From JAKAWQ01 sp963745975 (lineage in GTDB: Bacteria > Pseudomonadota > Alphaproteobacteria > Acetobacterales > Acetobacteraceae): a stretch of DNA of 64,000 nucleotides. The notes below the pieces were generated by a model that was given only the letters and a program-made list of their open reading frames with translations, was not told where the DNA came from and made no database searches. This document shows, in pieces, positions 41,078 to 50,475 of the stretch. Each line of letters opens with the position of its first letter. Position 1 is the stretch's first letter. The stretch covers positions 124,001 to 188,000 of the forward strand of contig CAVUZJ010000007.1 in the NCBI GenBank assembly GCA_963745975.1. The letters are read 5' to 3'. The translations under genes and the position numbers were made by a program.

Positions 41078-42184
41078 TCACGCAGCGGGGACGAGTTCGT
41101 TGAGCCCGACGTCCCGCGCGGTCGCGACGATGGCCGCCCATGTCTCCGCCTGGAGCGGAATTCCGCCAGCAAGGCGCGCCGCGCGGGCGCGGCGCTCCGG
41201 CTCGCCGGGTATCAGGACTTCGCCGCCCGGCACGTCCGGCCGCGAGGATTTGACGTAATCGACATAATCCAGAACGGCTTGCGCGAAGTGACCCGTGCCA
41301 AAGCCCGCCGGGGCGATGTAGATCGAGAGCATCCCGTTGGCGATGCGCCGCCCGGGACCCCGTTCCGCGGGTCCCGAGGTCCCGCCTCCGGTCAGGCACC
41401 CCGCCAGCACTTCACACATGAACGCAAGGCCGGACCCTTTGTGCTCGCCGAAGGCGCGCAATGCTCCGCTTCCGGCGCCCGGGTTGCGCTCGCTCGTTCC
41501 CTCGAGCGGGCCGTAGAGCGTCGCCGGGTCCGAGGAAAGGCGCCCGTCGGGCTCGATCATCGCGTCGTGCGGCACCTGCTTTCCGCCGTTCGAGGCCACC
41601 AGGACTTTGCCTTCGGCGACCACCGAGGTGGCGAAGTCGAGGATCAACGGATCCGCCTCCGGCATCGGGACCCCGACGCAGAAGGGATTGGTCGAGAAGC
41701 GCCGGTCGACGCCGCCAAACGGCGCGACCAGCTCGCCGTTGAAGACGTTGACGAAGTGGATCGAGATCAGGCCCGCGGCCGCGGCGCGCTCGGCCCAGTC
41801 GCCGATCCGGCCGATATGGCCCGAATTGTAGAGCCCGATCACCGCGACGCCGGCCGCTTTCGCCTTCGCGATCCCGACATCCACGGCGAGCGGCGCGATC
41901 GTCTGCCCTAGCCCGAAATTGCCGTCCACGAGCGCCTGGGTGGGGGTCTCGCTCACGATGCGGAGCGTTTGTCCGGCGCGCACCTGGCCAAGCTTCAGCA
42001 CTTGAACATAGCGCGGGACGCGGACGACCCCGTGGCTGTCGTGCCCGGCGAGATTGGCGCTCACCAGATAGAAGCCGATGCGCTCCGCCTCCGACGCATC
42101 GCAGCCGGCTGCGGCGAAGATCCGGGCGACGAACGCACGGAGATCATCGACCGGGACGGTTCGCGTCGCGTGCGGCTGGTCCAT
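41078..42184 (-). CDS. Ldh-family (malate/L-lactate dehydrogenase type 2) oxidoreductase
   Basis: ATG 42184 (MDQPHATRTVPVDDLRAF) with tggag upstream gives 368 aa; a GTG at 42199 adds five residues. Family marks: 'ANLAGHDSHGVVRVPRYVQ', 'GVAVIGLYNSGHIGRIGDW', 'STNPFCVGVPMPEADPLILD' and 'GEHKGSGLAFMCEVLAG'. These NAD(P)-dependent enzymes reduce 2-oxoacids or related compounds. The substrate is not clear from sequence. Confidence 0.88.
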   Translation of the reverse strand: MDQPHATRTVPVDDLRAFVARIFAAAGCDASEAERIGFYLVSANLAGHDSHGVVRVPRYVQVLKLGQVRAGQTLRIVSETPTQALVDGNFGLGQTIAPLAVDVGIAKAKAAGVAVIGLYNSGHIGRIGDWAERAAAAGLISIHFVNVFNGELVAPFGGVDRRFSTNPFCVGVPMPEADPLILDFATSVVAEGKVLVASNGGKQVPHDAMIEPDGRLSSDPATLYGPLEGTSERNPGAGSGALRAFGEHKGSGLAFMCEVLAGCLTGGGTSGPAERGPGRRIANGMLSIYIAPAGFGTGHFAQAVLDYVDYVKSSRPDVPGGEVLIPGEPERRARAARLAGGIPLQAETWAAIVATARDVGLNELVPAA

Positions 42185-42383
42185 GATCGGCGGCTCCACG
42201 GTTTTTCATGACTTGCGGCCGGAAAGTCGCCACAGTCGGGCGTATCCCGTACACGGCGACACCGGCGGCTCGAACGCGGCAAGGCTGGCGCGCCATGAGG
42301 GGTGAGGTCAATCCGTGGGAAAGCCGGGTGCCAGCAGAGACGAGCCGACCGGGTGGGCCGGCGTCGCGGCTGAGGCGCGGTGA

Positions 42384-44612
42384 ATGGCCAGCGCGCGCCG
42401 CCTGCTGGCTCGTCTGCGTGAGACGATGGCGCAGAGCACGGCACCGCTCGACGCCCTGCCCCTTCTGATCGCGGCCGAGCTCGCGAGCGAGGTCTGCTCG
42501 ATCTACACGCTGCGGCCCGGTGACATCCTCGAGCTCGTGGCGACCTTCGGGCTCAAGGAGACGGCGATCGGCCGCACACGGCTGCGCGTCGGCGAGGGCG
42601 TCGTCGGCCTGGTCGCCGCGACCGGTGTGGCCCTCAACCTGCCGGACGCGCAGAACCACCCTGCCTTCGCCTATCGTCCGGAGACCGGCGAGGAACCCTA
42701 TGCCTCGATGCTCGCGGTTCCGGTGCGCCGGGCGGGCCGGACGCGCGGCGTGCTCGCCGTGCAGAGCCGGCTGCCGCGCCTTTATGCGCAGGACGAGGCG
42801 GACGAGCTGGAGACGGTCGCGATGCTGCTCGCGGAGCTGCTGCCCAACGGCACCGATGCGGCTCCGCCCGAGGAGGGATTCGGGGCGGCCCTGTCGCGCC
42901 GCTTTGCCGCAACCCCGCTCGCTCCCGGCCTTGCGGTCGGTCCCATCCTGCGCCGCGGCACGCTTGCCCAACCGGAGCGGCTCCTCGCCGAGGATGTGGG
43001 CGCCGAGCTCGCGCGCTTCGAGCGTGCCTGGAAGGCGATGCGGCAGGGGGTGGATGCCCTGCTGGCCGACCGTGTGCCGGAGCCGGGAGCCCCACGCGAG
43101 GTGCTGGAGGCCTATCGCCTGGTCGCGGCGGACGCCGGCTGGTTCGAGCGGGTGGCCGCTGCCGTGCGGGCCGGCCTGACGGCAGAGGCCGCGGTTCACC
43201 GGGTGGCCGGCGAATTGCGCCGGCGGATGCGCCGCCTCGCCGATCCCTACCTGCGCGAGCGCCTCGCCGACCTCGAGGATCTTGCCGGGCGGCTGCTTGG
43301 AGCGCTGGGGGCGGTGCCGGTGCCGGGCCCGGTGGGTCCGGGGACGATCCTGCTCGCCCGCCGGCTCGGCCCGGCGGAGCTCATCGATTGGCACGCGCGA
43401 GGCATTGCCGGGATGGTGCTCGAGGAGGGAACGCCGCACGGCCATGCCGCCATCCTCGCCCGTGCGCTCGGGCTGCCGGCGCTCGGCGGGGCCTACGGCC
43501 TGCTCGAAAGCGCCAGCGACGGCGAGGAGGTGGTGCTCGACGCCGACGAGGGAAGGGTGATCCTGCGCCCGGAGCTCGACGTCACGCAGGGCTACCGCGC
43601 CGTGCTCACGGCGCGGACGGCCGAGCATGAGACGCTCCGCGCATGGCGCCACCGTCCGGCCGCCACCGCCGACGGCACCAGGATCAGGTTGATGCTGAAC
43701 ATCGGCCTGCCGCACGAGGTCGACCAGCTCTGCGCCACGGGGGCGGACGGCGTCGGCCTCTTTCGCACCGAGATCGCCATGATGGCCGCGGGCCCTGCCG
43801 TGCCGGACGCAGCCGAGCAGGCTTCTCTCTATGCGCGCATGCTCGCCGCGGCGGGCGGGCGGGAGTTCGTCTTTCGCACGCTCGATCTCGGCAGCGACAA
43901 GCTTCTTCCCGGCGCCGCGCCGCCGGCGGAGAGCAATCCCGCCATGGGCTGGCGCAGCCTGCGCGTCGGCCTCGACCGGCCGGCGATCCTGCGGCGCCAG
44001 CTGCACGCGCTGCTGCTGGCCGCCGACGGGCGGCCGCTCTCGGTGATGTTCCCGATGGTGGCGACGGTCGAGGAGTTCCGCCTCGCCCGCCGCCTCTTGG
44101 AGGCCGAGGCGGCGCGCCTCGCCCGCCCGCCCGCCCGCCTTGCGGTCGGGACGATGCTCGAGGTGCCGGCGCTGCTCTGGCAGCTCCCCGCCCTCCTCGC
44201 CGCCGTAGACTTCGTCTCCGTCGGCACCAACGATCTCATGCAGTTCCTGTTCGCCGCCGATCGCACCGCGCCCGGGCTTGCCCGCCGCTACGACGTGCTC
44301 TCGGCGCCGATGCTCGACCTGCTTGAGGATCTCGCCGAGAAGGCGGAGGCGGCCGGGGTGTCGCTTTCGGTCTGCGGCGATGCGGCCGGCGAGCCGGTGG
44401 TGGCGATCACGCTCGCCGCTCTCGGCATCGCGACGCTCTCGATGTCCGCGCCGGCGCTGCTGCCGCTGAAGGCGTGGCTCGCCCGGATCGACCTCGCCGC
44501 TTTCCGCCCTGTCCTGGCCGGCATTCGCCGCGCCGCCTCGGGCGGCGGGTCGCTGCGCGAGACGATCGCCGCCTGGACGCGCGAGCAAGGCCTCGCGGGC
44601 GCAAGCGAATGA
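42384..44612 (+). CDS. ptsP: Phosphoenolpyruvate-protein phosphotransferase EI(Ntr)
   Basis: The 742 aa product has an N-terminal GAF domain at about 15-155 ('SEVCSIYTLRPGDILELVA') and then the EI core: phosphohistidine His354 in 'TPHGHAAILARALGLPALGG', 'RTEIAMMAAGP' (usually 'RTEFLYM'), 'FRTLDLGSDKLLPGA' and the catalytic Cys in 'GVSLSVCGDAAGEPVVAI'. It starts the nitrogen phosphotransferase relay from PEP to NPr and EIIA(Ntr). Neither partner is in the window. Confidence 0.93.
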   Translation: MASARRLLARLRETMAQSTAPLDALPLLIAAELASEVCSIYTLRPGDILELVATFGLKETAIGRTRLRVGEGVVGLVAATGVALNLPDAQNHPAFAYRPETGEEPYASMLAVPVRRAGRTRGVLAVQSRLPRLYAQDEADELETVAMLLAELLPNGTDAAPPEEGFGAALSRRFAATPLAPGLAVGPILRRGTLAQPERLLAEDVGAELARFERAWKAMRQGVDALLADRVPEPGAPREVLEAYRLVAADAGWFERVAAAVRAGLTAEAAVHRVAGELRRRMRRLADPYLRERLADLEDLAGRLLGALGAVPVPGPVGPGTILLARRLGPAELIDWHARGIAGMVLEEGTPHGHAAILARALGLPALGGAYGLLESASDGEEVVLDADEGRVILRPELDVTQGYRAVLTARTAEHETLRAWRHRPAATADGTRIRLMLNIGLPHEVDQLCATGADGVGLFRTEIAMMAAGPAVPDAAEQASLYARMLAAAGGREFVFRTLDLGSDKLLPGAAPPAESNPAMGWRSLRVGLDRPAILRRQLHALLLAADGRPLSVMFPMVATVEEFRLARRLLEAEAARLARPPARLAVGTMLEVPALLWQLPALLAAVDFVSVGTNDLMQFLFAADRTAPGLARRYDVLSAPMLDLLEDLAEKAEAAGVSLSVCGDAAGEPVVAITLAALGIATLSMSAPALLPLKAWLARIDLAAFRPVLAGIRRAASGGGSLRETIAAWTREQGLAGASE

Positions 44613-44689
44613 CGAAGGCGACAGGCGCGTCTCCCGCCGCCGCGCGAGGCCCTCGGCCGGGAATTTCCCCGGGGAAAGGAGGGAAGGTT

Positions 44690-44841
44690 GGCAACCCCCT
44701 GCTAATTGAGTTACATATTGATCAGCCACGGTATCATCGGCGGCTTACGCCGGATGGCTGCCGATTGGTGACCGATCGGCCACGGAGACCGGACCCGTGC
44801 TGCACGAGCGCAAGGCCAGGTTGGCGGAGGGGCATGCCAGC
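44690..44841 (+). promoter_or_regulatory. AT-rich leader upstream of rodZ-like gene (promoter candidate)
   Basis: A locally AT-rich stretch (tgctaattgagttacatattg, split at about 44699) stands out in GC-rich DNA, with a possible -10 tatcat near 44731. Spacing to a -35 is not ideal. It probably drives the rodZ-like-ispG pair. Confidence 0.35.
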
Positions 44842-46026
44842 ATGTCCTCCGCCCCGAGCGACAACCCGTCCGCGCGGGGGCACGCGCCGCGGGTGGGGGC
44901 GGAGCTGCGTGCCGCGCGCGAGCATCGCGGCTGGAACCTCGAGGAGTTGGCCGCGGGCCTGCGGATCCGCGCCGCCTATCTCGAGGCGATCGAGGACGGG
45001 CGGGTCGCGGACCTTCCCGGGAACGCGTACGCGCTCGGCTTCCTCCGGACCTACGCGGTGGCGCTCGGCCTTGAGCCGGACGATGTCAGCCGTCGCTTTC
45101 GGACCGAGGTGGCGGAAGTCAACACCAAGACCGAGCTGACTTTCCCCGCGCCGGTGCCGGACCGCGGCGTGCCGGCGGGCGCGGTGGTGCTGCTCGGGCT
45201 CGTGCTCGCCGTCGGGGCCTATGCGGGCTGGTATCGCCTGGCCGACCACGCGGTACCCCCGCATCCCGTGACCCCGGTGCCGGAGAGGCTGGCCCGGCTC
45301 GCGGACCCGACATCGCTGGCGCCGGCGCATCCGCTGCCGGAGCGGGCGCCCGCGCCGCAGGCGGTCCCGTCGGGAGGGCCCGCGTCGTCCGTCGCGAGCG
45401 GTCCCGCGGGCGCGTCCTTGGGCGCGTCGGCTGGCGCGTCCCCTGGCGCCTTGGCGTCTTCGCCTCCTGCCGGGCCTGCGCCGGCCCCCGCGAGCGCCGG
45501 CGCTCCGCCGCCCGCCGCCCAGGCCCCCGCTTCTTTGGCGGCGGCCAATCCGCCCGCCGCCAGCGAGCCCGGATCCTCCACGGCCTCGTCCTCCGGGCCT
45601 GCCTCCAATGCCGCGCTGGCCGCCGTCTCCTCCTTGGCACCTCCGGCCAATGCCGCAACCCCGCCTCTCCCGCCACCGGGCACCATCACTGTACGCGCGA
45701 CGGCGGCCGCCTGGATCGAGGTCCGGGATCAGACCGGCGCCGTCGTCTTCACCAAGCTGATGCAGCCCGGCGAGAGCTGGACCGTGCCGCGCCATGCCGG
45801 CCTCGTGCTGACCACCGGCAACGCCGGCGGCACCGAGCTCCTGGTCGATGGGCGGCCCGCGCCGCCGCTCGGCAGTCCCGGAATGGTCGTCCGCGACCAG
45901 CCGCTCGACGCCGGGCTGATCAAGGCCGGCGCGCTGCCGGCACAGATCGCCGCCGCAGCTTCGGGCGCGCCCGCCTATACGCCGGCCTCCATCCATGCAA
46001 CGCAGGGCCCAGACCCCACGCAATGA
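44842..46026 (+). CDS. RodZ-like protein: cytoplasmic HTH, one membrane helix, DUF4115
   Basis: ATG 44842 with ggagggg upstream gives 394 aa; GTG 44797 is less likely. Residues about 15-80 are the HTH domain ('VGAELRAAREHRGWNLEELA', 'IEDGRVADLPGNAYALGFLR'). One helix at about 112-132 ('AVVLLGLVLAVGAYAGWYRL') precedes a long Ala/Pro/Ser linker with 12-nt repeats. The C-terminal DUF4115 follows ('TVRATAAAWIEVRDQTGAVV', 'TTGNAGGTELLVDG'). RodZ links MreB to the wall machinery. It overlaps ispG by four bases. Confidence 0.85.
   Translation: MSSAPSDNPSARGHAPRVGAELRAAREHRGWNLEELAAGLRIRAAYLEAIEDGRVADLPGNAYALGFLRTYAVALGLEPDDVSRRFRTEVAEVNTKTELTFPAPVPDRGVPAGAVVLLGLVLAVGAYAGWYRLADHAVPPHPVTPVPERLARLADPTSLAPAHPLPERAPAPQAVPSGGPASSVASGPAGASLGASAGASPGALASSPPAGPAPAPASAGAPPPAAQAPASLAAANPPAASEPGSSTASSSGPASNAALAAVSSLAPPANAATPPLPPPGTITVRATAAAWIEVRDQTGAVVFTKLMQPGESWTVPRHAGLVLTTGNAGGTELLVDGRPAPPLGSPGMVVRDQPLDAGLIKAGALPAQIAAAASGAPAYTPASIHATQGPDPTQ
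45409..45456 (+). repeat. 12-nt tandem repeat, four units (GASx)
   Basis: ggcgcgtccttg, ggcgcgtcggct, ggcgcgtcccct and ggcgccttggcg in the linker of the rodZ-like gene. Confidence 0.8.
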
Positions 46027-47135
46027 GCTACCGTCCTTACCAGCACATCGAACGCCGGGCCTCACGGCGCATCCATGTGGGTGCCGTCCCGGTGGGCGGC
46101 GGCGCGCCGATCAGCGTGCAGACGATGACCAACACGCCGACGACCGACGTTGCAGGCACCGTCGCGCAGATCCGCCGCGCCCAGGACGCCGGGGTCGACA
46201 TCGTCCGCGTCTCCTGCCCCGATCAGGAAAGCGCGCTGGCGCTCAAGCCGATCGTGCGCGCGGTCGATGTGCCGATCGTCGCCGATATCCATTTCCACTA
46301 CCGCCGCGCCATCGAGGCAGCCGAGAGCGGGGCGGCGTGCCTGCGGATCAACCCCGGCAATATCGGCAGCAACGAGCGCGTGAAGGAGGTCATCAAGGCC
46401 GCGCGCGATCATGGCTGCTCGATGCGCATCGGCGTCAACGCCGGCTCGCTCGAGCGCCACCTGCTCGAGAAATACGGCGAGCCCAATCCCGAGGCGCTCG
46501 TCGAAAGTGCGCTCGAGCACGCGAAAATTCTTGAGGACAACGACTTCCACGAGTTCAAGATCAGCGTCAAGGCCTCCGACGTGTTCCTGGCCGTCGCCGC
46601 CTATCAGCAGCTCGCCGAAGTCTGCGACCATCCGCTGCATATCGGCATCACCGAGGCGGGCGGCCGGCGCACCGGCACCGTGAAATCGGCGATCGGTCTC
46701 GGCAACCTGCTCTGGGCCGGCATCGGCGATACCGTCCGCGTCTCGCTTTCGGCGGAACCGGAGGAGGAAGTGCGCGTCGGCTGGGAGATGCTGAAGTCGC
46801 TCGGCATCCGCCATCGCGGCGTGCGCATCATTTCCTGCCCGTCCTGCGCGCGGCAGGGCTTCAACGTCATCGAGACGGTCTCGGAGCTCGAGGACCGCCT
46901 CGCGCATATCGAAACTCCGATCACGCTCTCGATCATCGGCTGCGTCGTCAACGGGCCCGGAGAGGCGCTGATGACCGATCTCGGCGTCACCGGCGGCGGC
47001 GCCGGGCGGCATATGGTCTATCACGCCGGCAAGACCGATCACACCATTCCCGCCGAGCGGATGATCGACCACATCGTCGAACTGGTGGAAGCGAAAGCGG
47101 CCGCGCTCGCCGCGCCGAAGGCGGCCGCGGAATAG
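46023..47135 (+). CDS. ispG: 4-hydroxy-3-methylbut-2-enyl diphosphate synthase (flavodoxin)
   Basis: The 370 aa product starts at ATG 46023 within the preceding gene's end. 'VPVGGGAPISVQTMTNTPTT', 'IVADIHFHYRRAIEAAESGA' and 'GRRTGTVKSAIGLGNLLWAG' are family marks. Cluster cysteines lie in 'IISCPSCARQGFNV' and 'IIGCVVNGPGEA'. It is the [4Fe-4S] enzyme of the penultimate MEP-pathway step to isoprenoids. Confidence 0.97.
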   Translation: MSYRPYQHIERRASRRIHVGAVPVGGGAPISVQTMTNTPTTDVAGTVAQIRRAQDAGVDIVRVSCPDQESALALKPIVRAVDVPIVADIHFHYRRAIEAAESGAACLRINPGNIGSNERVKEVIKAARDHGCSMRIGVNAGSLERHLLEKYGEPNPEALVESALEHAKILEDNDFHEFKISVKASDVFLAVAAYQQLAEVCDHPLHIGITEAGGRRTGTVKSAIGLGNLLWAGIGDTVRVSLSAEPEEEVRVGWEMLKSLGIRHRGVRIISCPSCARQGFNVIETVSELEDRLAHIETPITLSIIGCVVNGPGEALMTDLGVTGGGAGRHMVYHAGKTDHTIPAERMIDHIVELVEAKAAALAAPKAAAE

Positions 47136-47268
47136 CGGAATAGTGGAGCCGGGGCCGGGTCTTCCGTCCCGGAATTCGCTGCGCCCCTGCAACGTTCTGG
47201 TTGGGCGACGTTCGGCTTGAATTCGGCAAGCCTAAGGGCCTAACCTTTCCTTCAAGCAGATCAGGGCA

Positions 47269-47288
47269 GAGTCGTGCGCGCACGACTC
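47269..47288. promoter_or_regulatory. Perfect 20-bp palindrome upstream of satP (operator candidate)
   Basis: GAGTCGTGCG is followed immediately by its exact reverse complement, 72 bases before the satP start. Perfect symmetry with no loop favours a dimeric regulator site over a terminator. It could also be the end of the ispG transcript. Confidence 0.45.
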
Positions 47289-47359
47289 ACCTCCTGCCCG
47301 CGCCGGCGGACGGCGGGCGCTCGGCCAACGAGCTTACGAAGCCTTAGGGAGGAAAAATC

Positions 47360-47941
47360 GTGGAAAGCAAGTTAGGCAACCCGGCGCCGCTCGGGCTGAT
47401 CGGGTTCGCCAGCACGACTTGGCTGCTCAGCATGGTCAATGCCGGGTGGGCCAGCGGTGAGGGCATCGGCATCGTCCTCGCGATGGCGCTGGCTTACGGA
47501 GGAACCGCGCAGTCGATCGCCGGGATCCTCGCCTATATCCGCGGCAACACGTTCGCCACCGTCGCGTTCCTGAGCTATGGCGCGTTCTGGTGGTCGTTCG
47601 TCCTGTTCGTGAAATTCTTCCTCGGCAAGACGCCCGAGCCGTTCGTCGGCTGGTACCTCTTCGTCTGGGGTGTCTTTACGTTCTACATGTGGATCGCTTC
47701 GTTCCGCCACAACATGGTCCTGCAGCTCGTCTTCCTCACGCTCTGGATCACTTTCTTCCTGCTCGCCATCGGCAAGTGGTTCGGCCTCGACCTGATCGGC
47801 ATGCTTGGCGGCTACACCGGCCTGGTGTGCGCCCTCCTCGCCGCTTATCTCTCCGCGGCCGAGGTCATCAACGGCGACTACGGGCGCGAGGTCCTGCCCG
47901 TCGGCGCCTATGTTGCGAAAACGGATATGCTGGCTGCCTGA
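47360..47941 (+). CDS. satP: Acetate/succinate uptake transporter (GPR1/FUN34/YaaH)
   Basis: GTG 47360 follows agggagg, giving 193 aa. The family motif NPAPLGL is at residues about 7-13 ('GNPAPLGLIGFASTTWLLS'). Six hydrophobic segments and the 'GYTGLVCALLAAYLSAAEVI' ending match AceTr transporters. It takes up acetate-type acids by proton symport. Its place between ispG and hisS, flanked by a palindrome and by repeats, suggests insertion into an older gene order. Confidence 0.92.
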   Translation: MESKLGNPAPLGLIGFASTTWLLSMVNAGWASGEGIGIVLAMALAYGGTAQSIAGILAYIRGNTFATVAFLSYGAFWWSFVLFVKFFLGKTPEPFVGWYLFVWGVFTFYMWIASFRHNMVLQLVFLTLWITFFLLAIGKWFGLDLIGMLGGYTGLVCALLAAYLSAAEVINGDYGREVLPVGAYVAKTDMLAA

Positions 47942-47949
47942 CGCGAAGC

Positions 47950-47994
47950 TCCGGGGGCCGCGCCGCGGTCCCCGGAGGCTTGCGGGAAGCCTCC
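47950..47994 (+). terminator. Two overlapping GC hairpins after satP
   Basis: Hairpin 1 spans 47950-47976 (11 bp with one G-U pair, 5-base loop). Hairpin 2 spans 47974-47994 (ggaggctt/aagcctcc, loop gcggg). They share three bases, so they compete at the junction. There is no U tract; they probably end or stabilise the satP transcript. Confidence 0.5.
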
Positions 47995-48021
47995 CGCGAA
48001 GGCAGGATGCCGCCTCCCATG

Positions 48022-48073
48022 GGACGCCCCCAGGGGATGCCCGCAGGGGACGCCCGAGAGGGATGCGCTGCGC
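48022..48073 (+). repeat. 13-nt tandem repeat, four units, upstream of hisS
   Basis: ggacgcccccagg, ggatgcccgcagg, ggacgcccgagag and ggatgcgctgcgc follow each other without gaps in the satP-hisS interval. The rest of this interval (48074-48169) holds nothing I recognise beyond the hisS leader. Confidence 0.75.
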
Positions 48074-48169
48074 CGTCGCGGGCGGCACCGCCCAGGAACG
48101 AGTAAAGCCACCATGCAGACCGCACCATTGCCGAGCGGCGTCCGCCGGTTCCGGAGTCGCTGAACTTTC

Positions 48170-49405
48170 GTGACCCAGATGCAGCCCATCCGCGGCACCC
48201 GCGATCTCATCGGAGACGACCTCCGCCGCCACCGCCACGTCATCGAGACCGCGCGCCGCATCGCCGAAAGCTTCGGCTTCGAGGAGTGGGCGACGCCGAT
48301 CTTCGAGGATACGCGCGTCTTCTCCCGCACCCTCGGCGAGACCTCCGACGTCGTGACGAAGGAGATGTACACCTTCACCGACCGCTCGGGTGAAAGCGTC
48401 ACGTTGCGTCCCGAGGCAACCGCCGGAGTTTGCCGCGCGCTCGTCTCCAATGGCCTCACCCAGTCGCTGCCGCAGAAAGTGTTCTATGCCGGCCCGATGT
48501 TCCGCTACGAGCGGCCGCAGAAAGGCCGCTACCGGCAGTTCCACCAGATCGACATCGAGCTGATCGGGCCCGCCCATCCGCTCGCCGACGCCGAGGCGAT
48601 CGCCTGCGGCTTCGCCGTTCTCGAGGCCCTCGGCGTCGCCGCCGACGTCACGCTCGAGATCAATACGCTGGGCGATGCCGAGAGCCGGAGCGCCTATCGC
48701 ACGGCACTCGTCGCCTACTTCACCCGGCACCGCGAGGCGCTGTCGGCGGAGAGCCGCGCGCGGCTCGAACGCAATCCGCTGCGCATCCTCAATTCGAAGG
48801 AGGCGGTCGATCAGGCGGTCCTGGCCGAGGCGCCGGTGATCGGGCCGCATCTCACCGCGGCCGCGGCCGCGTTCTACGCGGGTGTGAAGGAAGGGCTCGC
48901 CCGCTTCGGCGTGCCCTTCCGCGAGAACCCGCGCATCGTCCGCGGCCTCGACTATTACGGCCATACGGCCTTCGAGTTCGTGACCGCCGCGCTCGGCGCG
49001 CAGGGCACGGTGATGGGCGGCGGACGCTACGATGGGCTCGTCGCGGAGATGGGCGGGCCGCCCACCCCCGCGGTGGGCTGGGCGGCCGGCATCGAGCGGC
49101 TCGCGATGCTCCTTCCCGGCGCGCCGGCGGCCCGGCCGCCGGTCGCCGTGGTGCCGGTATCGCCGGCGGTGGAAGAAGCGGCGATCGCTGTTCTCCGCCG
49201 CCTGCGCGCGGCGGGCATCCGCGCCGAGATGGAGTATCACGGCAATCTGCGCCGGCGCATGGAGCGGGCCAATCGCATCGGCGCGCGGGCGGCGGTGATC
49301 CTCGGCGAGGACGAGATCGCGCGCGAGGCCGTGCAGCTCAAGGATCTCGCCAGCGGCGCGCAGACCGAGGTGCCGATCGCGGAGCTCGTCGGCCGCCTCT
49401 CATGA
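48170..49405 (+). CDS. hisS: Histidine-tRNA ligase
   Basis: The 411 aa product starts at GTG 48170. Class II motifs: motif 2 'GPMFRYERPQKGRYRQFHQI', the HisRS peptide 'RGLDYYGHTAFEFV', and motif 3 'PAVGWAAGIERLAML'. The C-terminal anticodon domain is complete. It charges tRNA-His. It overlaps prfA by four bases. Confidence 0.97.
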   Translation: MTQMQPIRGTRDLIGDDLRRHRHVIETARRIAESFGFEEWATPIFEDTRVFSRTLGETSDVVTKEMYTFTDRSGESVTLRPEATAGVCRALVSNGLTQSLPQKVFYAGPMFRYERPQKGRYRQFHQIDIELIGPAHPLADAEAIACGFAVLEALGVAADVTLEINTLGDAESRSAYRTALVAYFTRHREALSAESRARLERNPLRILNSKEAVDQAVLAEAPVIGPHLTAAAAAFYAGVKEGLARFGVPFRENPRIVRGLDYYGHTAFEFVTAALGAQGTVMGGGRYDGLVAEMGGPPTPAVGWAAGIERLAMLLPGAPAARPPVAVVPVSPAVEEAAIAVLRRLRAAGIRAEMEYHGNLRRRMERANRIGARAAVILGEDEIAREAVQLKDLASGAQTEVPIAELVGRLS

Positions 49406-50457
49406 GCTTCTCCCACCGGCTGGACCGCATCCTTGCGCGGAGCGCCGAGCTCAAGGCCCAGCTCGCCGCCGGCCACGCCGGCGAAAGCTCGGTGCGCGCC
49501 GCCCGCGAGCTCGCGGAGCTCGATCCGGTGATCGCGCGGATCGAGGCGCTGCGCGCGGCCGAGCACGCCCGCGACGAGGCCGAGGCGCTCCGCGCGGACC
49601 CCGAGATGGCCGAGCTCGCCGAAGGCGAGCTGCACGCGCTCCGCGAGCAAATTCCTCTCCTCGAGCGCGAGCTTCGTCTCGCCCTTCTGCCGCGCGATGC
49701 CGCCGACGAGCGCAGCGCCATCCTGGAGGTCCGCCCGGCGGCGGGCGGCGAGGAGGCAGCGCTTTTCGCGGCGGTGCTCTTCGCCATGTACCGCCGCTAC
49801 GCGGAGACACGGCATTGGCGCTTCGAGACATTGAGCACCACGCCGAGCGATCTCGACGGCATCCGCGAAGGCATCGCCGAGATCACCGGGCGCGACGTCT
49901 TCGCGCGCCTCAAATTCGAATCGGGCGTTCACCGCGTGCAGCGCGTGCCGGAGACGGAGAGTCAGGGGCGCATCCACACATCCACCGTCACGGTCGCGGT
50001 GCTGCCCGAGGCCGAGGAGGTGGACGTCGTCATCAACGATACCGATCTCCGCATCGACGTTTTTCGCGCCTCCGGCGCCGGCGGCCAGCACGTCAACAAG
50101 ACTGAGAGCGCGGTGCGCATGACCCACCTGCCGACCGGGATCACGGTTTCGATGCAGGAGGAGAAGAGCCAGCACAAGAACCGCGCCAAGGCGATGAAGA
50201 TTTTGCGCGCGCGCCTTTACGAGAGAAACCGGGCGGAGCTGGCGGCGACCCGCGCGGCCGACCGCCGCGCGCAGGTCGGCACCGGCGACCGCTCGGAGCG
50301 CATCCGCACCTACAATTTTCCGCAAGGGCGGGTCACCGACCATCGCATCGGCCTCACCCTCTACAAGCTCGACCGCATCCTCGAAGGCGAGCTCGATCCG
50401 CTGATCGATCCGCTGATCGCCGAGGACCAAGCGGCCCGCCTCGCGGCCGAGAGCTGA
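49402..50457 (+). CDS. prfA: Peptide chain release factor 1
   Basis: ATG 49402 overlaps the hisS stop, giving 351 aa; the long upstream open frame is hisS shadow. The GGQ motif is in 'RASGAGGQHVNKTESAVRM'. The PxT recognition motif is PET in 'HRVQRVPETESQGRIH'. It releases peptides at UAA and UAG. The methyltransferase gene prmC, often next to prfA, is not adjacent here. Confidence 0.97.
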   Translation: MSFSHRLDRILARSAELKAQLAAGHAGESSVRAARELAELDPVIARIEALRAAEHARDEAEALRADPEMAELAEGELHALREQIPLLERELRLALLPRDAADERSAILEVRPAAGGEEAALFAAVLFAMYRRYAETRHWRFETLSTTPSDLDGIREGIAEITGRDVFARLKFESGVHRVQRVPETESQGRIHTSTVTVAVLPEAEEVDVVINDTDLRIDVFRASGAGGQHVNKTESAVRMTHLPTGITVSMQEEKSQHKNRAKAMKILRARLYERNRAELAATRAADRRAQVGTGDRSERIRTYNFPQGRVTDHRIGLTLYKLDRILEGELDPLIDPLIAEDQAARLAAES

Positions 50458-50475
50458 AGGAACGCGAGCGCGCCG

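Noticed and set aside
42144..44729. 861-codon minus-strand open frame opposite ptsP
   Set aside because: Shadow of ptsP; composition is typical of antisense GC-rich frames and there is no ribosome site.
47950..48110. Riboswitch or small RNA upstream of hisS
   Set aside because: The hairpins and 13-nt repeats do not match any riboswitch or T-box layout I know; simpler as terminator plus repeats.
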